This document shows positions 35,333 through 44,201 of a DNA stretch of 64,000 nt, in pieces. The stretch is taken from positions 271,042 through 335,041 of the forward strand of contig JAKIWL010000002.1 in NCBI GenBank assembly GCA_022750055.1, given 5' to 3'. The notes below the pieces were generated by a model that worked only from the letters and a program-made list of their open reading frames with translations, searched no databases and was not told the origin of the DNA. A program made the position numbers and the translations under genes. Source of the stretch: Thermoplasmata archaeon. GTDB lineage: Archaea; Thermoplasmatota; Thermoplasmata; Lutacidiplasmatales; UBA184. How positions within the stretch are numbered: the first letter of the stretch is position 1; every line of letters begins with the position of its first letter.

Positions 35333-38143
35333 TCAATCGGTCGTTGGAGGAACGGGCGGGTCCATTACTTCCTCGGGCGAGGCCCGACGCCGCCGCCGCC
35401 GTACGACGATCAGGGCGACCAGCACCATGACGAGGGCCGCGACGCCGACGAAGACGAGGAAGAGGCTCAAGGGAAGCCATTGCGGAAGGATCGAGGTCGA
35501 GGAGACGGTCAGATTGGCCCCCATCGATCGCGCCGTCACACCGCTGGAATCCCGAACGCTGACCGCCACGGCGAACGTTCCCGTCGCCGACGGCGTGCAA
35601 CGGATCGTCGCGGATCGTCCCGCGCACCCGGGCGGGAGACCGGACCAGTTGTAGGAGTACCCGCCCGAGCCCCCCGTCGGATCGGCGGAGAAGGTGACCT
35701 GGCCGCCCAGGCCGATCGTCGCGGAGGAGAGGGCCGGCGCCGCGACGGACGGATCCGGGTAGATGGGGATCGAAAGAGTCGAGCCGGATTGGGCGATGCC
35801 GCCGTTCCCATCGATGACTTCCGGCCAGATGATCCAGTTGCCCGGGGAGGTAGCCGTGCAGACCGGATGGGTCGTGTTCGATTTCTGGCAGGAGGTCGGA
35901 AGGCCCTGCCACGCGTAGGAGTAGTTACCGAACCCGCCGCTCGCGGAGGTCGTGAGGGCGAGCGATTGGCCGACGTCGAGAAAGCTCCGATTCCCTGAGG
36001 GAGCGGTCACGACCGGAAGGGCGAGCACGTGGAAGGAGAGACTCGGGCTCACCGAAAGCGCGCCCACCTGATCGGTGACCCCGACGCTGAGGGAGTAGAC
36101 ACCGGGCGAACCGAACGAGCAGGCAGGCGTAGCGATGTTCTGGCTCGTGCACGATCCGCCGTTGAACCCGAGCCACTGGTACGAATACGTCCCGGTCCCC
36201 CCTGACGCGGCTTCGAAGAACCGGACGGACTCGCCCACGTCCCCGCTGGTATGGTTCGAGGTGGGGAGGGGGGCTGAGGGTAACGCGTCCACGTGGAGCG
36301 GCGACGCATCGCTCGCTACGCTCGCCTGGTTGGAATCGTTGACACGAACGCTGATGGAGTAGACTCCGACGGATGGGAACCGGCAGTTCGGCCGGGCGGT
36401 ATTGAGGAGCTGGCAGATCGACGTCGTGACCCCGACCCACGTATATCCTACGAAGACACCGGAGCCGCCGGTCGCGGTCTCGACGAGTCCGATGGTTTGA
36501 TTGACATCGGTCACGGCCACCCCAGCGAGGTAGATCCCGGTGAAGGTCGGCGAGGGTGCGTTCAGGGTCGGGGAGACGGGAACGGTGACCGTCGACCAGA
36601 CCTTGGATCCGAGTGTGTCAGACACGTTGAGCCAAATGTTGTAGACGCCGGGGCCGGTGGGGGTGCACGCGATGGCCACGGTCGACGCGGTTCCCAGATT
36701 CGTCAGGGTCGGGCCGGAGGCGCAGCCGAATCCCGGCGAGGGGCTGATGTGGGTCGTGGCGGTGTCGGCCCCCGCGCCGGTGGCCCAGAGGACGGAGGTG
36801 ATGGTCAGCGTCTGGCCGGCATCCGTGGCCGATACCGGCACACCCTGGTTCACGACGAGCGGAGCCGCAATCCCGAGTTCGGTCGAGATCTCGGTCACGA
36901 TATTGGCGCTAGCGTCGGCAACGTAGACCACGCCATTCTGGGGGTCGAACGCGTCGCCCTCGGGGTAGGTCCCGACGCCGATCGTGGTCAAGGCGGTGGT
37001 CGCGTTGAGTACGCTGACCGAGTCACTGCCCTGGTTGGCCACGTACGCGAGGCCGTTCGGCCCGTCGACTACTATCCCGTCCGGGCCGGACTGAACGGCG
37101 ATGTTCCGGATGAAGTTGAGCCCGTACAGGACGCTGACCTCGCTCGATCCGCTATCGGAAACGAACGTGTAGCCCGTGATCGGGTCGAACGCGATCCCGC
37201 TCGGATTGGTCCCTACCGCAATGTGGGCCGCTCGGGTCGTGCCGTTGAGAACCGTCACGTTGTTCTCGCCGAAATCCGCGATGTACATGTCCCCGTTCCA
37301 GGAGGAATAGGCGACCCCGTCCGGATTCACTCCCGCGGGGACCGTCGTGCCCACCGTCGTACCGTTCAGGATCGTCACGTTGTTGGTGGCGGCCTGGGCG
37401 ACGTAGGCGAGTCCGGTGCCCGGGTCGACCGCGATGCCCTCGGGAGAGGCCTGGACCACCAGCGTGCGTAGGAGTTGGGTTCCCTGGAGGACCGCGACGG
37501 AGCTCGCCGCCGACTCGGTCACATAGACGTACCCATTCGCGGGGTCGTAGGCGACTCCGAAGGGTCCGCAGGTAGAGCTCCCGAGCGAGATCGTCGCCAG
37601 GGTGGCCGATCCGTTGAGCACCGTCACCGTCCCTCCGCCAAAGTTGGCGACGTAGACCCATCCATTCGTTGGGTCGACACCCACGCCGACGGGGTCCTGC
37701 CCGACGTTCACTTGGCCCGCGGGGCTTCCGCGTTCGCTGACGGGAGTGGAGTTCGAACCCCCCGAACTGGCGGGAACAGCCCGAGTCGTTACGGGGCAGG
37801 CCCTCAGGCCGTACCGTCCAGATGGACCGGGCGAACACGGCAGGGGGGGGGCGGAGTGCGACGTGGTTTCGACCGCTGCGCCGTTGCCGGGCGTCCGAAC
37901 GGGACCGATCCCATCATGCAGGACGACCGCGGGCTCGCTCGGCGCTCCTGAAAGTAGGTGTTCGACCGAGCCGATCGGAGCCGTCGAAAGGGTGGTGACC
38001 ACGACGACCAGGAGGGCGATGACGGGGAGGTAGGTCGAACGCTCTCCGTCGAAGGAACTCGGCAAGGCGACCCTGGAATACCTCCGAGATCGGTTCGGTG
38101 CGACGGCCAACGATCCACCCCCCCTCAACGACGCCTGCCCCAA
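35333..38143 (-). CDS. Surface protein: YVTN beta-propeller plus PKD-like repeats, membrane-anchored
   Basis: A protein of about 936 residues. After a signal segment (LPVIALLVVVVTTLSTAP), residues about 130-430 hold seven or so repeats of the YVTN propeller type, such as PTNGWVYVANFGGGTVTVLNG. Residues about 440-880 are PKD-like beta-sandwich repeats with paired Cys. A C-terminal membrane helix and an Arg cluster (RRRRRR) end the chain. It is an extracellular adhesion or cell-surface protein. A TATA-like GGTATATGCC at 38161-38170 overlaps the longest GTG start (38176), so the TTG at 38141-38143 was chosen; later TTG codons are also possible. Confidence 0.75.
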   Translation of the reverse strand: MGQASLRGGGSLAVAPNRSRRYSRVALPSSFDGERSTYLPVIALLVVVVTTLSTAPIGSVEHLLSGAPSEPAVVLHDGIGPVRTPGNGAAVETTSHSAPPLPCSPGPSGRYGLRACPVTTRAVPASSGGSNSTPVSERGSPAGQVNVGQDPVGVGVDPTNGWVYVANFGGGTVTVLNGSATLATISLGSSTCGPFGVAYDPANGYVYVTESAASSVAVLQGTQLLRTLVVQASPEGIAVDPGTGLAYVAQAATNNVTILNGTTVGTTVPAGVNPDGVAYSSWNGDMYIADFGENNVTVLNGTTRAAHIAVGTNPSGIAFDPITGYTFVSDSGSSEVSVLYGLNFIRNIAVQSGPDGIVVDGPNGLAYVANQGSDSVSVLNATTALTTIGVGTYPEGDAFDPQNGVVYVADASANIVTEISTELGIAAPLVVNQGVPVSATDAGQTLTITSVLWATGAGADTATTHISPSPGFGCASGPTLTNLGTASTVAIACTPTGPGVYNIWLNVSDTLGSKVWSTVTVPVSPTLNAPSPTFTGIYLAGVAVTDVNQTIGLVETATGGSGVFVGYTWVGVTTSICQLLNTARPNCRFPSVGVYSISVRVNDSNQASVASDASPLHVDALPSAPLPTSNHTSGDVGESVRFFEAASGGTGTYSYQWLGFNGGSCTSQNIATPACSFGSPGVYSLSVGVTDQVGALSVSPSLSFHVLALPVVTAPSGNRSFLDVGQSLALTTSASGGFGNYSYAWQGLPTSCQKSNTTHPVCTATSPGNWIIWPEVIDGNGGIAQSGSTLSIPIYPDPSVAAPALSSATIGLGGQVTFSADPTGGSGGYSYNWSGLPPGCAGRSATIRCTPSATGTFAVAVSVRDSSGVTARSMGANLTVSSTSILPQWLPLSLFLVFVGVAALVMVLVALIVVRRRRRRASPEEVMDPPVPPTTD

Positions 38144-38160
38144 TCGTAGGATTCGGTACA

Positions 38161-38170
38161 GGCATATACC
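38161..38170 (-). promoter_or_regulatory. TATA box of the propeller/PKD surface protein gene
   Basis: The minus strand reads GGTATATGCC. Its centre is 22-23 bases before the TTG at 38143, and it lies inside the longest possible reading frame, which argues against the upstream GTG start. Confidence 0.5.
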
Positions 38171-38299
38171 TCTCACCTGAATCTATCAGTTGGGTCCGGC
38201 CTCATCACCCTGAGTCGGAGGACGCTGACCCGCGCCGAGGTCGCCTCCCCTGCGTCGGTCGCCCCGTGGACGGTGCGTCGGAACGCTCGCGCCCACCTT

Positions 38300-39247
38300 T
38301 CAGTTTCCGAGGATGGGTGGAGAGGATGTCTTTCGGGGGGAGGCGAGCCGGGCCGAAGGGAACGGTCGGCCCCTCAGGTCCAGCCCCCAGCCGAGGAGGT
38401 AGAGGAGTTCACCCCCCATGGCAACCACGGTAGCGAGCCCGAGCCACAGTCCCTTCCAGGCGGGAGCCGGTTCGAGAAGGAACGCTCCTTCGCCGACCGA
38501 CATGAGGGCGAACGCGAACCACACGACCTCCAGGGCACGAACGTGATCTTGCGAAAGGGGCCGAGATCTCCACTCGGTGAGTGTGGCCACGAGAGCCCAG
38601 GACATGATCAGGGCCATGGCGACCCCCGCTTCGAGGGGGGCGATCACGAGCCAGGGTCCGACGGCCCCGGTCGCAGCGAGTGTGCCGAGCGCCGTGCGAG
38701 ATGGCCGGTCAAGGGGCAACTGGAGGAGGAAGAGCACCATGTTGGCGAGCATCGCCCAGTAGAACCACACCGAGGTCAGAGAATCGCCGAGGAGGCTCAC
38801 CAACCCGGTCCAGCCCGCGGTCGTGTAGGCCGCCGGGCCGGATTCGGCGAGGACGAAGGCGGCCCCCATCAGGATCTCGTTTCCGACCAGGAGAAGAGCG
38901 AAGACGGCGGGCCACCGCCACCTCGGACCCGTCATGGAGCGACTTTCCGCCCGCAAGAAGAGGGCGATCGCCCAACACCCGACTACGGCCATCATGCTGT
39001 TGAGGGCAATGAACACCGAGACTTCGGAAGCATCCCCGGGGTCCAGCACGGCGTAGATGAGGGCAAGCCACAGGCCCATGCCCATCAGCAAGATCCCGAT
39101 CAGGACGGTCGCATCCGCCAAGGTGGCGGGACGCCCGCTCCTCGGGAACAGGCGGAGCACGACGTAGCCGTTCCCGGTGAGCATCAGGCCGAACACCAAG
39201 AGGAACGGAACGATACCCTCCCCGAGAACAGGCCACGGCGCGCTCAT
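38300..39247 (-). CDS. Polytopic membrane protein next to the iron-sulfur membrane protein
   Basis: A 315-residue protein with about eight hydrophobic helices and a short basic C-terminus. It starts at the ATG at 39245-39247 (MSAPWPVLGEG). No family recognised. It follows the iron-sulfur membrane protein gene by 136 bases on the same strand and may be its quinone-reactive or anchoring partner; that is inference from position only. Confidence 0.6.
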   Translation of the reverse strand: MSAPWPVLGEGIVPFLLVFGLMLTGNGYVVLRLFPRSGRPATLADATVLIGILLMGMGLWLALIYAVLDPGDASEVSVFIALNSMMAVVGCWAIALFLRAESRSMTGPRWRWPAVFALLLVGNEILMGAAFVLAESGPAAYTTAGWTGLVSLLGDSLTSVWFYWAMLANMVLFLLQLPLDRPSRTALGTLAATGAVGPWLVIAPLEAGVAMALIMSWALVATLTEWRSRPLSQDHVRALEVVWFAFALMSVGEGAFLLEPAPAWKGLWLGLATVVAMGGELLYLLGWGLDLRGRPFPSARLASPRKTSSPPILGN

Positions 39248-39383
39248 CGGATTCTCGCCCGAGTAGCGCCGGGGGCGAGGATCGCAGCGGCCACGGTGGC
39301 ACCCGGCCGCGCCCGATCCCAAGGGGGACCCGGATCGCGGTCGCGCGCTCTCCGGAGGGCGACGCGCCGACGAGCGTTCAGAT

Positions 39384-41087
39384 TCATGCCGGTTCTTCTG
39401 GGACGGCCCGAAGCGCCACGTGGTCGGCGGGGGTCGGGTAGGTGAGGACCGAGTCCGACGAGCGTCGAGTCCACAGCATCGGAAGTCGGGATGGGGTCCC
39501 CAGGCTGCCGGGGTCGCCCAGCCTTCGTTTCAGCCAATGCCTCCCATCGGAAACGTAGAGGTTCCCATACGGGCACGCCTCGACACAGTCGCCGACCCCG
39601 CAACACTTGCTCGACCGGAACTCCCCCTTCGTTCGAAAGTGGCCGGGCATGTCCACGAGGCCGACCGGGCAGCCTTTCGCACAATCGAGCGTGGTGCAAT
39701 CGCGGCAGACCTGTTGGCTGCGCACCTTCAACTTGAAGAAGCCGACCTTGTGGAACGACTGCGCAATGAGACCCGTGTAACACCAGCCCATCGTCACGCA
39801 ATTGTAGTTCCCGGTGAAGGGGATCGCGACGAACATCAGGTAGCACAGGACCGAGAAATAGCACGCAAAGAGGAACACCGTGGGGGCGGTACCTTGGACG
39901 TAAACGCGTAGGGCCCCGGTCGTGTCGAGGTAGGAGACCACCGAGGTCGCCGCAAGCGACCCCAGGACGAGGCCGCTCGTCGACTGGTACAGAGCCGAGA
40001 GGCGGGTCGACAGGTACTTCCGTCCGATCCGGGAAGACCGATTGAACGACTTCATCGCATCGATGGTCGTTCCCTGGTACATCAGGGCCGCCGAGCACAG
40101 GGTGGAGCAGATGACCCGTCGGCCGAAGAGCACGACCAGGGAGCCCGTGATCACATAGGTGAGCACGAGGACGACCAAGACGCTCGCCGCGATCGGAAAG
40201 GACCCGATCCCCATCGACCATCCGAGGACGGGCAGCGTCCTCGGGTCGGGTGCGTTCGGGAAGAGGAGGGCGAAGTAGATGCTGGGGTAAAAGACCGTAA
40301 AGGCCCCGTAGCTTCCCATCATCAGGGCGAGGCGGACCCGATCCTCGAGGTTCTTCGTCTCCCGGAACTTGAACAGGACGAGGGCCCCCATCTCGATCCC
40401 CATTATGGCGAGAAAGCCGGTGGAGGCGGAGACGGTCGCTAGGAACCAGAACCCGTTCGACACGCTGTTCTCGAGGAGGGTGGCCCAGGCTCCGTTGACC
40501 GGGAGCAGCGCGAGACCCGAGGGACCGAGGAGCTTCGGATCGATCTGAAGGTCGATCTCGGCCCCCATGAACAGCTCCGCGACGAAGATCAGCGAAAGCG
40601 CGAGGAACGTCCAGACCGGACGAAGGGTCCGAGGGGTCCGATCGTCGGGGCCGAACAATCGCGGGGGTCAGGCCCGCGCCCGAACTGAGGACCGTGGGTG
40701 CGCCCGGTCGGCGGTCGGGCTGGCGCAGCAGTCGGACGATCAGGAGGAGGGAGACCGACATCCCGATCCCGACGCCGACCGACATGATCGACATCGTCAC
40801 GGTGGGCAAGAACGGGAGGGCCATCGTACCCCAGCCGGCCGAGACCAGCAGGGCCGGGTAGTTCCACGGGGCCGACCCGTTGCCCGAACTCCACAGCACG
40901 ACCGAGTAGTGAGGGCCCGGGTTTCGCGCAAGGACCACAGCATCTGACCGAGCAGCATGGCGACGAGGGCGTACGCCGCCCCGAGGAAGACCGCCATCGA
41001 ACGTCCCTGGCGGGAACGGAGGAGCGCGCGCGTTCGTTGAAGCGTCGCGTACGAGAGCATCCGATCGGTCCAATTCTGGGGGTTCAT
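39384..41087 (-). pseudogene. Membrane-bound iron-sulfur protein (two 4Fe-4S motifs), interrupted by two compensating frameshifts
   Basis: The gene reads in one frame from ATG 41085-41087 (MNPQNWTDRML, then a membrane helix ending LLGQMLWSL). It shifts near 40920 to a second frame (YSVVLWSSGNGSAPWNYPALL and another helix), then returns near 40665 to the first frame. It then continues intact to 39384: about seven membrane helices, an RRVICSTLCSAAL loop, and a C-terminal pair of ferredoxin motifs, CRDCTTLDCAKGCPVG and CCGVGDCVEACPYGN. Corrected length is about 567 residues. The design resembles NapH/CcoG-like membrane ferredoxins that move electrons between quinol and soluble partners. One missing C (ACCCGGGCCC) and one extra C (GACCCCCGC) would explain both shifts. 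Alternatively the second part is expressed separately from the TTG at 40656-40658. Confidence 0.65.
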
Positions 41088-41202
41088 GCAGCGATGTCCT
41101 CGGGGAGGCGCCCAGCCTTAAGCCACCTCTATACGGACCGTCCGTAGGTTCGCTCGGACGGCGCGTCCGACGAGGGCCGACCGGGCCGGAGAACGGTGCG
41201 CC

Positions 41203-42585
41203 TTACCGAGACGCGGGAGGGGGGGGCTCGCCGAGCGCCGATTCGACCCGGCGTTTCCCTTCTTCGGCAAGCGCCCGGGCGCGCCCCGGGTCCTTCGCCT
41301 CCGCGAAGATCCGGATCAACGGCTCGGTACCCGAGGGCCGCAGGAGGACCCACCCGTCCGAGAAGAGCGCCTTGATCCCGTCGATCAGGACGAGCTCGGC
41401 CCGCTGGGTCTGATACGCGTCGGCGAGCGCCTTGAGGACGGCCGAACTCCGGTCGGTCGGGCAGTCGACCTTTAACTTCACCATCGTATACTCGGGCAGA
41501 TCCGCGACGGCCTCCGAGATCGAGAGCGATGTTCGGGCGAGGTAATCGAGCATGGCGGCGGCGGTCATCGCGCCGTCCCGAGCGAGCTGGAACTCCGGAA
41601 AGACGAGCCCGCCGTTCTCCTCGCCGCCGAACACCGCCGAGCGCCGCTGCATCTCGCGCGTGACCGACGGAGACCCAACCCGCGTGTAGACGACCTCTCC
41701 CCCCAGGGGCCGGATCGCGTCCTCGAGCGCCCGAGTGCCCGAGACCGGAGTGACGACCACCCCGCCGCCTTGGCGCCGGACCCGGTCCCGGCCGAGCAGC
41801 GCGAGGATCTTCTCGCCCGGCAGGTAGCGCCCGGAGGAGTCGACGAAGATGGCCCGGTCCGCATCCCCGTCGTGGGCGATCCCGAGATCGGCCCCGACCG
41901 CAGGGACGACTCGACGCAGGTCGGCGAGGTTCGTTTCGGTGGGTTCTGAGCGTCGGCCCGGAAACGTTCCGTCCAGGTGACCGTTCAGGGTCACGGTCCG
42001 GCATCCCAGGCGGCGCAAGAGCTCCGGACTCGTGGCCACCGACGCCCCGTTCGCGCAGTCGAGCACGACGGTGAACCCCCGACGCGCGATCGCCGGGCGG
42101 TCGACGATCGCGAGAATGCCCTCGACATATCGGGGGCCTCCGAGGGCGTCTCGGACGGAGGAACCCAATTCGTCAAACCGGGCCGACCCGCAAGGGCCGC
42201 TCCCCATCGCGGATTCGATCGACTCCTCGACCTCTCGAGGGACCTCGAGGCCGTCGGAGCCGATGCACTTGAAGCCGTTGAATTCCGGTGGGTTGTGCGA
42301 GGCGGTCACGATCACACCGAGCTGGGCCCCGACCCGAGGAACACTGTACTGGATCGCCGGGGTCGCGAGCAGCCCGAGGCGGATCACATGGTGCCCGGCG
42401 AGGACGAGCGTGCCCTCCACGATCCGGGCCAGCGGCAGGCTCGAAGTCCGACCGTCCCAACCCACCGCGATCGGACGCCCGGGTGGAAAAGTCGACCCGA
42501 GGGCTCGGGCGAAGGTCGTGGCGAAACCCGGCGTAAGGGCTCCTCCAACCACCTCCCGGATCCCGTTCGTGCCGAACCAGCGCAT
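41203..42585 (-). CDS. glmM: Phosphoglucosamine mutase / phosphomannomutase
   Basis: A 460-residue alpha-D-phosphohexomutase. Ser96 in TASHNPPEFNG is the phosphoserine, AHDGDADRAIF binds the metal, GEENGG binds the sugar and RPSGTEPLIR binds the phosphate. It interconverts sugar 1- and 6-phosphates for nucleotide sugar synthesis, used for surface glycans. The start is the ATG at 42583-42585 (MRWFGTNGIRE); further upstream the frame is antisense to the next gene. A TATA element 29 bases before the ATG is shared with the divergent Mut7-C gene. Confidence 0.93.
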   Translation of the reverse strand: MRWFGTNGIREVVGGALTPGFATTFARALGSTFPPGRPIAVGWDGRTSSLPLARIVEGTLVLAGHHVIRLGLLATPAIQYSVPRVGAQLGVIVTASHNPPEFNGFKCIGSDGLEVPREVEESIESAMGSGPCGSARFDELGSSVRDALGGPRYVEGILAIVDRPAIARRGFTVVLDCANGASVATSPELLRRLGCRTVTLNGHLDGTFPGRRSEPTETNLADLRRVVPAVGADLGIAHDGDADRAIFVDSSGRYLPGEKILALLGRDRVRRQGGGVVVTPVSGTRALEDAIRPLGGEVVYTRVGSPSVTREMQRRSAVFGGEENGGLVFPEFQLARDGAMTAAAMLDYLARTSLSISEAVADLPEYTMVKLKVDCPTDRSSAVLKALADAYQTQRAELVLIDGIKALFSDGWVLLRPSGTEPLIRIFAEAKDPGRARALAEEGKRRVESALGEPPPPASR

Positions 42586-42608
42586 CAGGAGCGGCGGGGC
42601 CTGCGAAC

Positions 42609-42618
42609 ATTTAAGCAG
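42609..42618. promoter_or_regulatory. Bidirectional TATA element between glmM and the Mut7-C gene
   Basis: CATTTAAGCA is nearly symmetric. On the minus strand it is centred 28 bases before the glmM ATG; on the plus strand it would start transcription near 42640, some 40 bases before the GTG of the Mut7-C gene. No other TATA-like stretch lies in this 93-base gap. Confidence 0.55.
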
Positions 42619-42678
42619 GCCGCGGACCCCAGCGAGAGCGCCGAAGAGCTCATCGCCGCCCCCTCGCCTGTCGAGCGC

Positions 42679-43167
42679 GTGGGCGCTTCGCCGCCGCCAC
42701 GCTGGATGGCGGACGAGATGCTCGGCCGCCTCGCTCGATACCTCCGATTCTTCGGACACGATGTCAGATACGCGCGGGGCCTGGACGACCTAGAGATCGC
42801 CCGCCAGGCCGACTCGGAGGGCCGGATCCTCGTCACGCGGGAGCGGGACCTCGCCCGGCGGTCCCGCGACTCCCTACTCCTTCGCTCAGCGGAGATCGGA
42901 GGGCAGCTCCGCGAGGTCCGCCGCGCCCATCCCGAGGCGAGCTACGTTCCGGTGTTCGACCGGTGCGCCGAGTGCAATACGCTCCTGACCCGATGGGTCC
43001 CGCCGGACCGATCGCCCTGGCCCGACGACGTGCCGGCCGATCGCGTACGCGCGGGCCTGGAAGTGTTCGAGTGCCCGGGCTGCTCCCGACGGTTCTGGGA
43101 GGGGAGTCACGCGGCACGGATCCGCAGTCAGGTTTCGGATTGGTTCTCCGAGGTGGTCGGGCCGTGA
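42679..43167 (+). CDS. Mut7-C family PIN-like ribonuclease with zinc ribbon
   Basis: A 162-residue protein. ADEMLGRLARYLRFFGHDV, GLDDLEI, and ILVTRERDL are the Mut7-C RNase signature, a PIN-like fold with acidic catalytic residues. The C-terminal part has a zinc ribbon, CAEC...CPGC, about residues 97-137. It is probably an RNA-degrading enzyme. The GTG at 42679 gives a natural N-terminus; the ATG at 42706 would trim the first strand. Its stop overlaps the next start as GTGA. Confidence 0.85.
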   Translation: MGASPPPRWMADEMLGRLARYLRFFGHDVRYARGLDDLEIARQADSEGRILVTRERDLARRSRDSLLLRSAEIGGQLREVRRAHPEASYVPVFDRCAECNTLLTRWVPPDRSPWPDDVPADRVRAGLEVFECPGCSRRFWEGSHAARIRSQVSDWFSEVVGP

Positions 43168-44201
43168 CGGAGTGGCTCGTCGAGCTCTCCGCGGAGAACC
43201 TCCCGCTCGCCCGCGCCGAGCTCCTCGGTGCCGTCCGGGCTCTTCTAGGGCACGTCGAGGGGCGGGCGGGACCGCTCCCACGGTTCGACTGGGTCGTCCT
43301 GCCGGATTCGGTCCGACCCCAGGAGCTCGCCGGACGGCTTGCGCTGGCCCGCCGCGTCGTCCGACCCTGGTCGGAAGGTCCCTTCCAGGCGACCGAGACC
43401 TGGCTCCGGGCGGAAGCGACCCGCACTCCGGTCTCCGCCTCCTTCCGGCCGGCGACTAGCTCGAGCGCTCTCGCCCCGTCGAAGGAGGTTGGCGCCTGGG
43501 CGGAGGCGTGGAAGGCCGGCGGTGGTCGGATCGACCTGGTTCGACCGACGCGCCGGTTCCTTACCCGTGACTCCCCGGAAGGGGTACGCCTTGTGGGCGA
43601 GGAGATCGCCCCGGTGGACCGACGAGAGTTGGACCGGCGGCGGATGCCCCGGCTCCCGTTCCAACGACCCGTGAGCCTTCCACCAAAGCTCGCGCGCGCC
43701 GCATCGAACCTCGCCTCGATCCGGGCGGGTGATCGGGTCGTGGACCCGTTCGTGGGAACGGGTGCACTCCTCCTGGAGGCGGCGCTCCTGGGGGCGAGGG
43801 TCTCCGGGGTGGATCGCGACGCGGAGATGGTGCGGGGGACCCTCCAGAACCTCGCCCGATTCGGGGTGGAGGCCGAACGGCTCGTAGCGGACGATGGCGA
43901 GTCGGCCTCCCAGCGCTTCGAGCCGGGGAGCGTGAAGGCGATCCTCACCGATCCGCCCTACGGCCGGGCCTCCGGGTCCGCCGGGGAGGAACCCGAGCGT
44001 CTGGTCCGTCGCGTCCTCTCGTCGTGGTCGGACCGGGTCGTGCCGGGCGGCCGTATCGTCGTGATCACTCCGGGCGGGCCGGACCCGCTCGATGCCCCTT
44101 GGCTGCGCACCGTGTCCGTCGCCGACCGGGTCCATCGATCGCTGACGAGGGAGTTCCGCGTCTACGAGCGCCCGACCGGCCCGGCCGCGACCGCTAGCTG
44201 A
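43164..44201 (+). CDS. trmG10: tRNA (guanine-N2) methyltransferase, Trm-G10/Trm11 type
   Basis: A 345-residue protein. Residues 1-150 are a THUMP-like RNA-binding part. The methyltransferase half has motif I DPFVGTGALLLEAALLGA and the amino-methylating motif DPPYGRA near residue 263. It should methylate N2 of guanine 10 in tRNA. It is translationally coupled to the Mut7-C gene (GTG overlapping TGA) and its end overlaps the convergent protease gene by eight bases. Confidence 0.85.
   Translation: MTEWLVELSAENLPLARAELLGAVRALLGHVEGRAGPLPRFDWVVLPDSVRPQELAGRLALARRVVRPWSEGPFQATETWLRAEATRTPVSASFRPATSSSALAPSKEVGAWAEAWKAGGGRIDLVRPTRRFLTRDSPEGVRLVGEEIAPVDRRELDRRRMPRLPFQRPVSLPPKLARAASNLASIRAGDRVVDPFVGTGALLLEAALLGARVSGVDRDAEMVRGTLQNLARFGVEAERLVADDGESASQRFEPGSVKAILTDPPYGRASGSAGEEPERLVRRVLSSWSDRVVPGGRIVVITPGGPDPLDAPWLRTVSVADRVHRSLTREFRVYERPTGPAATAS

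Noticed and set aside
39244-41073. A 609-residue open frame on the minus strand
   Set aside because: Only its segment near 40670-40930 looks like protein (part of the frameshifted iron-sulfur gene); the rest is Arg/Pro-rich shadow of the real frame.
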